From Hoeflea_A sp039025395 (GTDB lineage: Bacteria > Pseudomonadota > Alphaproteobacteria > Rhizobiales > Rhizobiaceae): 64,000 nt of DNA. The first letter of the stretch is position 1, and every line of letters begins with the position of its first letter. Positions 25,137 to 34,342 of the stretch are shown here, in pieces. Made by a program: the position numbers and the translations under genes. Under the pieces are notes generated by a model, which saw only the letters and a program-made list of their open reading frames with translations, did no database searches and was not told the origin of the DNA. The stretch spans positions 6,035 through 70,034 of the forward strand of contig JBCCOK010000025.1 in assembly GCA_039025395.1 (NCBI GenBank), given 5' to 3'.

Positions 25137-25548
25137 AGGCATAGGCGCAAGTCGCCCCGGCGCAGATCTTTTCGCCGCCGGCCTGGCGAAAGTCCACACG
25201 GCAGGTTGCCATGCGGCGGCCATTTGACAGGATGGTCACCGTTGCTTCGATATCGCCTTTCATCAGTGGGCGCATGAAATGGGTGGTCATGTCTACGGTC
25301 GTCATGATCCGGTCGCCGGTGTTGTGCCCGAGAATGGTGAGTACGCCGGCCGTGTCGGCAATTGCCGAAACCGCCTGGCCGCAAACTATCCCGCCGATGC
25401 GCGTAAGTTCTTCGCCCGCCGGCACGTGGAAGATCGCACCGTTTTCCGTGATCGCGACCGGTTCTATGTTGAGCCGCTGAACCCAGGGCGCAAAGAGCTT
25501 CCGGAGATAGGGTCTCAGGTCGTCGGCGCTCAACGGTGGCGATGACAA
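25123..25548 (-). CDS. PaaI-type hotdog-fold thioesterase
   Basis: About 141 residues from a TTG at 25548, preceded by AGGGAGAG at the proper distance; an upstream in-frame start would add 21 unlikely residues. The hotdog core shows GEELTRIGGIVCGQAVSAIAD, then TTVDMTTHFMRPLMKGD and CRVDFRQAGGEKICAGATCA, as in PaaI/YdiI acyl-CoA thioesterases. The substrate is unknown. The coding end overlaps the permease start, so the pair is cotranscribed. Confidence 0.88.
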   Translation of the reverse strand: MSSPPLSADDLRPYLRKLFAPWVQRLNIEPVAITENGAIFHVPAGEELTRIGGIVCGQAVSAIADTAGVLTILGHNTGDRIMTTVDMTTHFMRPLMKGDIEATVTILSNGRRMATCRVDFRQAGGEKICAGATCAYAYVDG

Positions 25549-25880
25549 GGCTCTCTCCCTCGTGCGACCCGCCCTTTCGAAAGCCGGGTTCGTGTAGACG
25601 CATATGCGCACCGATATAATCGGCTGTTGTCTTCCGTGTCGATACTGTGACAGCGGGAAATTTGATCGAAGTGCTTCGTTTGCGCGTGTCTCGGTGGAGG
25701 CTTTAGCACCCCTACGCTTTGAACCGGCAGAGCCTCGACTTTCTGCAGGTTAAATTTTTTTGAAAGCAAAGGATGTTGTGCCTGCTTTGAGCCTGTGGCT
25801 TATTCGCATCCGCTGCATTCGACAGCGCGCTGCGAAGCGGCATCTGCACAATTGTGGCAAGGTCCAACCGGGAGGAAACA
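25549..25880. other. Intergenic region, divergent promoters
   Basis: About 330 bases between the divergent thioesterase and cysteine hydrolase genes. I see no gene, no convincing hairpin and no repeat; an AT-rich stretch near 25748-25765 and GGGAGGAAACA before the 25881 start are the only notable points. Confidence 0.5.
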
Positions 25881-26435
25881 ATGACAAATACGGCTCTGGT
25901 GCTGGTCGATATCCAGAATGACTATTTCGAGGGCGGCGACTGGCCGGTTTCGAAAATGAATACGGTCTCCGCCAATGCCGCGCGCCTGCTTGAGAATGCG
26001 CGCGCCAAAGGCGATGCGATCTTTCACATTCGTCACGAGATACCTTCAGACGAGGCACCCTTTTTCAGACCGGGATCGCAAGGTGCGCAGCACCATTCGT
26101 CGGTGGCGCCGCAGGATGGTGAACCGGTGATCCTCAAACACAAGGCAAACAGTTTTCAGGACACGTCATTGAAGCAGGATCTTGATGCGGCCGGTGTTAC
26201 AGATGTTGTGATCTGCGGTGCGATGAGCCAGATGTGCATCGATGCGACGACGCGTGCTGCTTCTGATTTCGGTTACAACGTCACAGTGGTTGAAGATGCG
26301 TGCGGCGCCAAGGAAACGGCGTTTGGCGACATTGAGGTTCCGGCCGAGCAGGTGCATGCGGCCTTTATGGCGCCACTTGCGATGAGTTATGCGAAGGTCG
26401 TGCGTGCGCAGGATTATCTCGGCGGGAATGGATGA
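25881..26435 (+). CDS. Cysteine hydrolase, isochorismatase-like
   Basis: A 184-residue protein; GGGAGGAAACA directly precedes the ATG. The triad of the isochorismatase/nicotinamidase superfamily is visible: Asp10 in VLVDIQNDYF, Lys86 in ILKHKANSF and Cys119 in ICGAMSQMCIDATTRAA. The order matches enzymes of the YcaC/nicotinamidase-related type; the amide substrate is not clear. It converges on the binding-protein gene seven bases away. Confidence 0.9.
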   Translation: MTNTALVLVDIQNDYFEGGDWPVSKMNTVSANAARLLENARAKGDAIFHIRHEIPSDEAPFFRPGSQGAQHHSSVAPQDGEPVILKHKANSFQDTSLKQDLDAAGVTDVVICGAMSQMCIDATTRAASDFGYNVTVVEDACGAKETAFGDIEVPAEQVHAAFMAPLAMSYAKVVRAQDYLGGNG

Positions 26436-26441
26436 ACCCGG

Positions 26442-27599
26442 TCACGGCTGCGGAATCTGCGTCGGTATGATCTCCTTGACAAAGATCCTTTTGCCGTCCG
26501 CAATCTGGAGAATGGTCACCGATTTCTGCGGTACGTGGCTGCCTTCGACGAAACTGATTTCCCCAGTTACGCCTTCGTATCCGTTCAGCGTCAAAAGCGC
26601 CTCGCGCAGCCTGTCCGGGTCTGAAGACCCGGCTTTTTCCATCGCCGCCGCCAACAGGCCCACAGTGTCGTAGCCCAGACCGGCGAATGCATCGGGCGTG
26701 GCACCTTCATAGGCTGCCGCAAAAGCCTGCAGGAATTCGGCCGCCTGGGGCGAGGGGTTGTCTTCGCCGAAATAGGCATGGGTCGTGAAGTAGATATCTT
26801 TAAGGTCCGGGGCACCGTTCCAGACGGAATCCCCGTCGTACCCGTCGCCGCCCAACACCGGCTGATCAAACCCGCTTTCGCGCAGCGTCTTGATGTACTG
26901 CAGAGCTTCGGGCGGCGATTCGGCTGCCACGAAGAATATATCCGAAGCGGGCGCCCGGGCAGCGGCATTGCCGAATTTGTCCGATCCCTGAAAATTGATT
27001 GCGGCAACGATTTCGCCGCCAAGCGCTTGGAAACTCTTGGCAAAATAATCCTGCAGCAAGCGCGTATAGGTATGGCTGGAATCGAAAAGGATGGTCGCCG
27101 ACCTGGCGTTCAGCGTCCCGTAAGCGAATTCGGCCGCCGCGGCCGCTTGCACATTGTCTCCGAAACAGGCGAGGAACAGATATTCCGGTACCTCATCCGG
27201 CAAGACCGGCGAGGTGGCACCGGATGTTACGAACACGCGCCCGGCAGCGGCCGCGACTTTTGCCGCCGCGCGCGCCATGTCGCTCTCAGACAGGCCGAAC
27301 AGTGCAGAAACATTGGGGGCTTCCGCGATGATGCCTTCAGCCGCTGAGGCAGCACCTTCAATGCCGCCGGCGCTGTCTTTCAAGATAATTTCGATGGGTT
27401 GCCCCAATACCCCGCCTGCGGTGTTGATCTCATCGGCATGGAGTTGCGCGCCTTGCGACGAGGGCACACCGTAAGAACTGGCTTCCCCCGTTAGGTCGAA
27501 CAAGGCGCCAAGCTGTAACGGTTCTGACGCAGCAGCGGGCTGACTTGTTACGTAAAGGGCAGCGGCAAGGCAAAGACAAATGACTTCATAAAGACGCAT
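26442..27599 (-). CDS. Branched-chain amino-acid-type ABC transporter substrate-binding protein
   Basis: A 385-residue LivJ-like periplasmic binding protein (type I fold). A signal peptide is clear (VICLCLAAALYVTSQPAAA, cleavage before SEP). Then GALFDLTGEASSYGVPSSQG, LHADEINTAGGVLGQPIEI and FAGLGYDTVGLLAAAMEKAG, all typical for the family. GGAGGTG precedes the start. No permease or ATPase gene is adjacent, so it is an orphan in this window; the ligand is unknown. Confidence 0.9.
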   Translation of the reverse strand: MRLYEVICLCLAAALYVTSQPAAASEPLQLGALFDLTGEASSYGVPSSQGAQLHADEINTAGGVLGQPIEIILKDSAGGIEGAASAAEGIIAEAPNVSALFGLSESDMARAAAKVAAAAGRVFVTSGATSPVLPDEVPEYLFLACFGDNVQAAAAAEFAYGTLNARSATILFDSSHTYTRLLQDYFAKSFQALGGEIVAAINFQGSDKFGNAAARAPASDIFFVAAESPPEALQYIKTLRESGFDQPVLGGDGYDGDSVWNGAPDLKDIYFTTHAYFGEDNPSPQAAEFLQAFAAAYEGATPDAFAGLGYDTVGLLAAAMEKAGSSDPDRLREALLTLNGYEGVTGEISFVEGSHVPQKSVTILQIADGKRIFVKEIIPTQIPQP

Positions 27600-27676
27600 C
27601 GCACACCTCCGCGCCTAACATTAAAACCGTATTCTACCACAAAGACATTTTTGGTCGATAATGTGACGCGCAGCTT

Positions 27677-28588
27677 TCACGGCCAGCGCACAGCAGGCGG
27701 CATCGAGGACAGGATCGAATCCACATTGCCGCCCGTCCTCAGACCGAAGATCGTACCCCGATCGTAGAGCAGGTTGAATTCGACGTAGCGGCCGCGCCTG
27801 ATGAGCTGTTCGTTGCGGTCGGCTTCATCCCACTGCGTGTTGAAATTGCGGCGCACGATTTTCGGATAGGAAACCGCGAACGCACGGCCCACATCCTGAA
27901 CAAAGGCAAAATCCGCCTCCCAACCGCCCTTGTCGTCAGACGAACGCAGCCAGTCGAAGAAAATTCCGCCGATGCCGCGCGGCTCGTCGCGGTGCTTCAA
28001 GAAAAAGTACTCGTCACACCATTTCTTGTAACGCGGGTAGTCAGCGACTGTGTGTCGCGTGCAGGCGATTTCCATGGCCTTGTGAAAGAGTTCGGAGTCA
28101 GGGTCGTCCTGGACGCGCCGCCGGTCGAGAACCGGTGTCAGGTCTGCGCCGCCGCCAAACCACTGCGTGGCGGTGACGACCATTCGGGTATTCATATGAA
28201 CCGCAGGCACATTGGGGTTCACCGGATGGATGATGAGGGATATCCCCGATGCCCAGAAGCGCGGATCGATTTCGGCACCCGGAATCTGCTGTCGGAACTC
28301 CTTCGAAAACTCGCCATAGACAGTCGATGTATGCACGCCCGCTTTTTCAAATACGCGCCCATTCAGCATCGACATCGTGCCACCGCCGCCTTCGCCTTCT
28401 TCGCGTTGCCAATCGGTGCGGGTGAAGCGGCCGGGTTCATCCTCGCTAAGAGGACCTGTGAGTTCATCCTCTAGTTGTTCCAGAGACGAGCATATGGCGT
28501 CGCGCAGGGTCTGGAACCATGCTGTCGCCTTTGCTTTTTTCTCCTCCAGATCGGGCGGATGCCCGAGTGGAAGGTTTGGCCTTTCCAT
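27677..28588 (-). CDS. hemF: Oxygen-dependent coproporphyrinogen III oxidase
   Basis: Catalyses the two oxidative decarboxylations from coproporphyrinogen III to protoporphyrinogen IX in aerobic haem synthesis. I start at MERPNLPLGH (303 residues). HemF blocks are clear: REEGEGGGGTMSMLNGRVFE, VPAVHMNTRMV, WFGGGADLTPVL, ARHTVADYPRYKKWCD-like (CTRHTVADYPRYKKWCDEYF), PRGIGGIFFDWL and the C-terminal GRYVEFNLLYDRGTIFGL. It lies near petABC and trmL, an order I remember from other Rhizobiales. Confidence 0.96.
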   Translation of the reverse strand: MERPNLPLGHPPDLEEKKAKATAWFQTLRDAICSSLEQLEDELTGPLSEDEPGRFTRTDWQREEGEGGGGTMSMLNGRVFEKAGVHTSTVYGEFSKEFRQQIPGAEIDPRFWASGISLIIHPVNPNVPAVHMNTRMVVTATQWFGGGADLTPVLDRRRVQDDPDSELFHKAMEIACTRHTVADYPRYKKWCDEYFFLKHRDEPRGIGGIFFDWLRSSDDKGGWEADFAFVQDVGRAFAVSYPKIVRRNFNTQWDEADRNEQLIRRGRYVEFNLLYDRGTIFGLRTGGNVDSILSSMPPAVRWP

Positions 28589-28755
28589 CACACAATGTCC
28601 CCTAAACAACCCCGAGCTTTCCATAACAGCGAAAATGACCGGATGCTATAGCGTGCTCTTAATTACACAATTAGGACCGCCATGTGACGGTTCCATCAAC
28701 GCAGACTCGCCAAGCCAGTGTTTCAGCCCTATTGTTTTAGGCTAGGGTGCTGAAA

Positions 28756-29016
28756 ATGAAGCGTGTTCCTCCTGTACCGCCCATGCAAGGCCTGCGACGC
28801 CGGATCCGAGAGAGCCGGATGGAACGGGGCGCGGCGAAATCCGACTCATTCGTGCGCGAGACCTTCCGCCTGCCGCGCAATGCCGCGCGCGCAAAGGCCA
28901 AAGAGTGGTTTCGCGCCTGGCCCAAGGCGGCCTACTGGACGGAAATCGAACATTGGCGGCAATTGCCGGACGATGAGATTGAATTCACCATGCGCCGGCT
29001 GCCGTCGGCAGACTGA
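28756..29016 (+). CDS. Hypothetical small basic protein
   Basis: An 86-residue protein starting MKRVPPVPPMQGLRRRI. It is rich in Arg and Lys, with FRLPRNAARAKAKEWFRAWP and TEIEHWRQLPDDEIEFTMRR; no membrane segment. I do not recognise it, though its steady codon use and its place between hemF (divergent) and trmL (convergent, 16 bases away) support a real gene. Confidence 0.65.
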   Translation: MKRVPPVPPMQGLRRRIRESRMERGAAKSDSFVRETFRLPRNAARAKAKEWFRAWPKAAYWTEIEHWRQLPDDEIEFTMRRLPSAD

Positions 29017-29032
29017 TCTTGTATTTGGGTCT

Positions 29033-29500
29033 CTAGAGGTTTTTTTCACATTGCCGGATTGCCTCACCGGTGATCATGGCCGCGGAAACAGCTAGATTGA
29101 GCGATCGTCGCCCCTCGACCATGGGAATGAGAATTCGGGCGTCGGCGGTATCGTGGACGCGCTTCGGGACGCCTGAAGTCTCGCGGCCGAACAGCAAAAT
29201 GTCATCACGTTCAAAGGTAAACTCTCGGTAGGACACCGGCGCCTTCGTCGACGCAAGCACCAAACGCCGCTCTTGCAGCCGTCGCCACTGATCAAAATAC
29301 TTCCAGTTCAGGTGCCGCTTAACGGCGTTTTGCTCGACATAATCCATGCCGGCACGTCGCAAGGCGCGATCCGAAAGGTCGAAGCCGGCCGGCTCGATAA
29401 TGTCGACTTTCAGCCCGAGACAAGCGGCCATGCGCAGGATGGTTCCGGTGTTTCCCGGAATATCCGGCTGATAAAGAGCGATCCTCAGGTCCAGCGTCAT
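29033..29500 (-). CDS. trmL: tRNA (cytidine(34)-2'-O)-methyltransferase
   Basis: A 155-residue SPOUT methyltransferase starting MTLDLRIALYQPDIPGN. It methylates the wobble base of tRNA(Leu) in the family's characterised member. Motifs: IPGNTGTILRMAACLG, the knot residues DILLFGRETSGVP and the C-terminal PMVEGRRSLNLAVSAAM. Complete length for the family. Confidence 0.94.
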   Translation of the reverse strand: MTLDLRIALYQPDIPGNTGTILRMAACLGLKVDIIEPAGFDLSDRALRRAGMDYVEQNAVKRHLNWKYFDQWRRLQERRLVLASTKAPVSYREFTFERDDILLFGRETSGVPKRVHDTADARILIPMVEGRRSLNLAVSAAMITGEAIRQCEKNL

Positions 29501-29955
29501 GCGTGTTCTAGACCACAGAAGCTGCCGAAATTCCACGCCCTTGGGTGTCCGATCGGCAACACCGCGTGTTCCCCTGCGGTGCCGTGAGAATTTCCTTAAA
29601 TTGGCGGTAGCAATTGATCGCGAAATGTACTAAGCATCGCCCTCCAGACCGAACTCGAGCAAGGGAGGGGTCATTGATAATCACTATCCAGCATCCCCGG
29701 CCACTTGCGCCGCATAGCAGCGCACTGGCTCGTTCTCGGTTCTTTTGCATCATGCCATGATTTGATCGCAAGTCTGTACCCAGAACATCGCTGACCCCTG
29801 AACAAGAGTGCTTTGCTTCATCGGGGGCTATTTATCACCGGGCAACGGCAACTCGTCATGTGTCGCGTCATGCCATGCCGAATCATTGTTTCGCTGCACA
29901 TTCGAACGACCTGTGCGCGGACATCGTTTGCCCCGGAAACAAAAGAGACTGAACC
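29501..29955. other. Intergenic region, divergent promoters of trmL and ABC exporter
   Basis: About 455 bases without a supported gene. Short frames on the minus strand (such as 29508-29771) have no family signal. GATAATCACTATC at 29676-29688 is a short dyad that loosely resembles a Fur-type box, but a single weak half-match is not enough to call it. Confidence 0.45.
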
Positions 29956-31815
29956 ATGTTTGGTTGGTTTGAAAGACGTTTGAACCCCTATCCGCATCCG
30001 CCTTCGGGTCAACCGCCGCAGGCGTTCCTGGCCTTCTGCTGGCATTACTCGAAGGAAGCCGCACCGTGGCTTGCCATCATGTCAATCCTGACGGCCCTGA
30101 TTGCGATCGGCGAAGTGTTCCTGTTCACCTTCCTAGGCGACATCGTCAACTGGCTGTCCAGTTCGTCGCGCGAAACATTCATGGCTGAAGAGGGCAGGCG
30201 CCTTTTCTGGATGGGTGCGCTGGTGCTGGTCGGTCTGCCCGGCATTGTCTTGTTGCAGTCGCTGGTGATGCATCAGACCCTGTTGGGCAACTATCCGATG
30301 ATCGGACGATGGCAGATGCACCGGTATCTTCTGCGTCAGAGCATGTCGTTCTTCGCGGACGAGTTTGCCGGGCGTGTCGCGACGCGCGTCATGCAGACGT
30401 CGCTTGCGGTACGCGAGGCGGTCATGAAGGTGCTGGACGTTCTCGTTTATGTGTCTGTTTTCTTTCTCACAATGCTGATTATGGTGGCGGCCGCGGATCT
30501 TCGCCTCGCCGCGCCGCTCATTGTGTGGATCGTCGTCTACCTGGGCCTGATTGTCTATTTCGTGCCGCGCATGAAACGGATTTCACGTCAGCAGGCGGAT
30601 GCCCGTTCGATGATGACCGGACGTGTTGTCGACAGCTACACCAACATCGCCACGGTGAAACTGTTCTCACACGCAGGCCGCGAAGAGATTTACGCACGCG
30701 GGGCAATGTCGGAGTTCCTGGATACGGTTCACAGGCAGATGCGTCTGGTGACGCTGTTTCACGGCATCGTTTACTTCAACAATTCGCTTCTGTTGTTTGG
30801 CATCGGTGCGTTGTCAATCAACCTGTGGCTCTCCGACACCGTTTCGGTCGGCGTCATCGCCGCCTCCATTGCGCTTGCATTGCGCATGGCAACCATGTCG
30901 CACTGGATCATGTGGGAGGTCTCGGCACTGTTCGAAAACATCGGCGTGGTCATCGACGGGATGTCGATGTTGTCGAAACCGCAAAGGGTCATCGATACGC
31001 GCGCCGCCGACGAGCTTTCCGCGCATGAGGGCAAGATCGCCTTCGAGCATATTCACTTCCACTACGGAAAGGACGGTGGTGTGATCGAAGACCTGTCGCT
31101 GACCATCGAGCCGGGCGAAAAAGTTGGCCTTGTCGGCCGCTCCGGTGCCGGAAAGACCACGCTCACGAATGTCTTGCTGCGGTTCTACGATCTCGAATCA
31201 GGACGTATCCTGATTGACGGGCAGGACATATCGCGGGTGACGCAGGACAGCCTGCGCGCGCACATCGGCGTCGTTACCCAAGACACGTCGCTGCTGCACC
31301 GTTCGATCCGTGATAATATCGGCTATGGAAAGCCGGATGCGAGCGATGAGGAGATCATCGATGCCGCAAAGAGAGCCAATGCTTGGGATTTTATTCAGGG
31401 GCTTGTCGACCAGCAGGGCCGCGAGGGCCTGAATGCCCATGTCGGTGAACGCGGCGTGAAACTCTCCGGTGGGCAACGCCAGCGCATCGCTATCGCGCGG
31501 GTGTTCCTGAAGGATGCGCCGATCCTGGTTCTCGACGAGGCCACGTCTGCACTCGATTCGGAAGTAGAGGCTGCTATTCAGGAGAACCTCTTCGCGCTGA
31601 TGGAAGGCAAAACGGTGATTGCGATCGCTCACCGCCTGTCGACGATTGCCGAACTTGACCGGCTGATTGTCCTTGAAGCGGGGGCTATCGTCGAAACCGG
31701 AACGCATGCCGAGCTTGTTCGTTCCGGCGGCATCTATGCCGATCTATGGTCTCGGCAATCCGGTGGCTTCATCGACGCAGAGCCAGCGGAAAAGGATACG
31801 GCGGCCGCCGAATAG
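29956..31815 (+). CDS. ABC exporter, fused permease and ATPase (first copy)
   Basis: A 619-residue half-transporter. Residues 1 to about 340 form the six-helix membrane domain (FLFTFLGDIVNWL, LVGLPGIVLLQSLVMHQ, VFFLTMLIMVAAADLRLAAP). The ATPase domain has Walker A GRSGAGKTT (394-402), signature LSGGQ (503-507), Walker B ILVLDEA with Asp527/Glu528, and the switch His in AIAHRLST. All catalytic residues are present. It is strongly similar over its whole length to the exporter at 34343, so the two are paralogues. A clear terminator follows. Substrate unknown (MsbA/LmrA-like class). Confidence 0.93.
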   Translation: MFGWFERRLNPYPHPPSGQPPQAFLAFCWHYSKEAAPWLAIMSILTALIAIGEVFLFTFLGDIVNWLSSSSRETFMAEEGRRLFWMGALVLVGLPGIVLLQSLVMHQTLLGNYPMIGRWQMHRYLLRQSMSFFADEFAGRVATRVMQTSLAVREAVMKVLDVLVYVSVFFLTMLIMVAAADLRLAAPLIVWIVVYLGLIVYFVPRMKRISRQQADARSMMTGRVVDSYTNIATVKLFSHAGREEIYARGAMSEFLDTVHRQMRLVTLFHGIVYFNNSLLLFGIGALSINLWLSDTVSVGVIAASIALALRMATMSHWIMWEVSALFENIGVVIDGMSMLSKPQRVIDTRAADELSAHEGKIAFEHIHFHYGKDGGVIEDLSLTIEPGEKVGLVGRSGAGKTTLTNVLLRFYDLESGRILIDGQDISRVTQDSLRAHIGVVTQDTSLLHRSIRDNIGYGKPDASDEEIIDAAKRANAWDFIQGLVDQQGREGLNAHVGERGVKLSGGQRQRIAIARVFLKDAPILVLDEATSALDSEVEAAIQENLFALMEGKTVIAIAHRLSTIAELDRLIVLEAGAIVETGTHAELVRSGGIYADLWSRQSGGFIDAEPAEKDTAAAE

Positions 31816-31836
31816 GTTGCAGACTGCAAAATCCAT

Positions 31837-31876
31837 GCTCCGGCTCATCCTGTGCGGGTGGGCCGGAGCGTTTTTA
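31837..31876 (+). terminator. Rho-independent terminator after the first ABC exporter
   Basis: GCTCCGGC (31837-31844) pairs perfectly with GCCGGAGC (31862-31869), followed by GTTTTTA. It lies 22 bases after the exporter stop and separates it from the MscS gene. Confidence 0.85.
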
Positions 31877-32002
31877 TGTTCACGCTTGCCATACGTCAGC
31901 GTTCTTGGCGAAAGCCATGCGGTTTGCCGTTGAGCCGAATAAGGATATGTTCGCCGCGACAATAACTGATGGGAAGTGCGGCGAGCCGCTCGTGGTACCG
32001 GT

Positions 32003-34315
32003 ATGAAGACAATGCTAACCGTTTTTCGGACGGTTTTTCTGGCGATTGCTCTTGTCGCGATCGCCGCGACAGCGGACGGGTTCGCACAATCCGCATTGAC
32101 CGGCGTTGCCGGAGGCAGCGAGGAGACGGCCTCCGAGCCTGCCGACATTCAAATGCCGGAAGATCTGACGCCGGAAACCATTCGGGAATTGGTCTCTACC
32201 TTGAGCGACCAGCAAGTGCGTCAATTGTTGCTTGAGCGGCTCGATGCCGTTGCAGAACAAAGCGCCAGCCCCGAAGAGCCGGGGCGCGATATGCTGCAGT
32301 TCCTCGGCAGTTCGCTGATTGGCGTCGGTTCGGTCATCGTCAGTAATGTGACGGGTCTTGGCGATGTGGCTGAGGATCTGAGAACAGCGGGCGACGCCTA
32401 TGCCGAAAGACGCGGCGCTGGAGGCGTTTTTTGGACGCTGGTCATCATCGGTGTTGCAATCGCAGTGGGGCTTGTTGCTGAAATCGCCGTCACAAGATTT
32501 GCCGGGAAGTGGCGACAACAAATCCAGGATACAAAAGTTCCGGAAAATCTGCTTCAAACGCTGGAAGTGCTGAGCAAGCGCCTGATCCTCGAACTGGCAG
32601 GGCTTGCCGCGTTCTTTATCGTCACCCGGCTGGTGATCGAGATACTTGCGCCGACAGATGACCGGCCGCTTCTGCCTGTGGTTATGATTAATCTGGTTGT
32701 CATGCCACGGCTGGCAATCGCCATCACGCGCTTCCTCTTTGCACCCGAACGTCCCGACCTCCGACTCGTCCATACCGATGACTGGACGGCGCGTTTCATC
32801 TTCCGGCAACAATTGGGTATCGTGTTGCTGATCGGCTTTGCCAATGTCATCGTCGTTTTTCAGGAGCTTCAGGGCATCACCTTTGCCGAATCTCCGATTG
32901 GTTTTTGGCTGGTCTTCCTTTCGGTCCTATGGATCGTCTACACGCTCATACGGGCCCGCTATGGCCTAACCTCGATCATTCTCGGTCAGGAAGATGATGC
33001 GACGCCGTCCGAGCGTTATCTTGCTTTGGCCTATCCCTGGCTGGCTGCAGTTCTTGTGGTTCTGACCTGGCTGATCATTCAAATGATCATCGCGCAAGGC
33101 CGACTTGATCTCGTCGACGGAAACCAGGGATACATCACCGTCTGCCTTTTCCTTTTCGCGCCGATTTTCGACACCATGGTTCGCGGCCTCGTCAAACACC
33201 TTGTACCCCCGATGCGGGGCGAGGGCGCGATTGCCGAGGCGGCATACCGATCCACAAAACGAAGCTATATCCGCATCGGCAGGGCGCTTCTGACGGTTCT
33301 GATCATTGTGACGATCGCCAATGTCTGGGACATCGACTATTCAAATCTCGCGTCGGCAGGAGTCGGGTTCCGTATTGCGGCGTCCATGTTCCATATTCTG
33401 TTCATTCTGGCGGCCGGATATGTGGTTTGGGAAGTGGTCACATTGCTCATCAACCGCAAGCTGGCCGATGAGCAGACTGCTGCTGGCATTGACCTGGAGG
33501 CGGAGGAACCGGGCGGAGGCGAGGGCGGCGGTACCGGAGGGACCCGTTTGTCGACGGTTTTGCCGCTCGTGAAGATCGCGGTGCAGATTTCGATTATCAC
33601 GATCACCATTCTGATCGCTCTCGGCAATATGGGTATCGATATCACGCCGCTTCTGGCAGGCGCCGGCATCATCGGCCTCGCCATTGGCTTCGGCGCGCAA
33701 ACCCTCGTCAGGGATATTGTTTCCGGCCTGTTCTTCCTTGTCGATGACGCTTTCCGTGTGGGTGAATACCTCGAAATTGACGGAACGGTGGGGACGGTGG
33801 AGAAAATCTCGATCCGGTCTTTGCAATTGCGGCACCATCAGGGGCCGGTCCATACGATCCCCTATGGCGAAATCCCGAAGGTCACCAACAATTCGCGTGA
33901 CTGGGTGATCGTCAAGCTGAAGTTCACCGTGCCCTTCGATACCAATGTCAACAAGGTCAAGAAACTGTTCAAGCAGATCGGCAACGAGATGATGGAAGCG
34001 CCCTATGCGGAAGACATCATACAGACGTTCAAATCGCAGGGCGTCTATGACGTCAACGATGTTGGGATCGTCGTTCGGGGCAAGTTCATGGCAAGGCCTG
34101 GCAAACAATGGATAATCCGCAAGGACGTTTATGCCCGAGTGCAAAGGATTTTTGCGGAGAACGGCATCGAATTCGCCCGCCGCGAGGTGCGGGTCAAAAT
34201 GCCCGATGCAGAAGAAGGCGCTGATAACAAGGATCAGCCACAGGCTGCAGCTGCAGCTTCTCAGGCGGCGATTGAGCAGCAATTGCTCGAAGAGGCGGGT
34301 TCCAAATCGGGGTGA
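32003..34315 (+). CDS. Large mechanosensitive channel, MscS family
   Basis: About 770 residues starting MKTMLTVFRTVFLAIALVAI, which is a signal peptide ending near DGFAQS. A periplasmic region of about 100 residues follows, then roughly ten membrane segments. The MscS core near residues 530-660 has the pore helix ALGNMGIDITPLLAGAGIIG LAIGFGAQTL-type sequence (kept in two pieces here), then DIVSGLFFLVDDAFRVGEYL, the beta domain IDGTVGTVEKISIRSLQLR and PYGEIPKVTN. It acts as a tension-gated valve in the inner membrane. The C-terminal tail is rich in Ala and Gln. It lies between two paralogous ABC exporters. Confidence 0.93.
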   Translation: MKTMLTVFRTVFLAIALVAIAATADGFAQSALTGVAGGSEETASEPADIQMPEDLTPETIRELVSTLSDQQVRQLLLERLDAVAEQSASPEEPGRDMLQFLGSSLIGVGSVIVSNVTGLGDVAEDLRTAGDAYAERRGAGGVFWTLVIIGVAIAVGLVAEIAVTRFAGKWRQQIQDTKVPENLLQTLEVLSKRLILELAGLAAFFIVTRLVIEILAPTDDRPLLPVVMINLVVMPRLAIAITRFLFAPERPDLRLVHTDDWTARFIFRQQLGIVLLIGFANVIVVFQELQGITFAESPIGFWLVFLSVLWIVYTLIRARYGLTSIILGQEDDATPSERYLALAYPWLAAVLVVLTWLIIQMIIAQGRLDLVDGNQGYITVCLFLFAPIFDTMVRGLVKHLVPPMRGEGAIAEAAYRSTKRSYIRIGRALLTVLIIVTIANVWDIDYSNLASAGVGFRIAASMFHILFILAAGYVVWEVVTLLINRKLADEQTAAGIDLEAEEPGGGEGGGTGGTRLSTVLPLVKIAVQISIITITILIALGNMGIDITPLLAGAGIIGLAIGFGAQTLVRDIVSGLFFLVDDAFRVGEYLEIDGTVGTVEKISIRSLQLRHHQGPVHTIPYGEIPKVTNNSRDWVIVKLKFTVPFDTNVNKVKKLFKQIGNEMMEAPYAEDIIQTFKSQGVYDVNDVGIVVRGKFMARPGKQWIIRKDVYARVQRIFAENGIEFARREVRVKMPDAEEGADNKDQPQAAAAASQAAIEQQLLEEAGSKSG

Positions 34316-34342
34316 CCGTTGCCGCGGCCGGGCAGCAAAACT

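Noticed and set aside
29676..29688. GATAATCACTATC as a Fur-type iron box
   Set aside because: It matches only part of the consensus, and the flanking genes (trmL, ABC exporter) give no iron link strong enough to call it.
30309..31028. 239-codon frame inside the first ABC exporter, same strand
   Set aside because: It is a shifted frame of the exporter, rich in Arg and His and without motifs.
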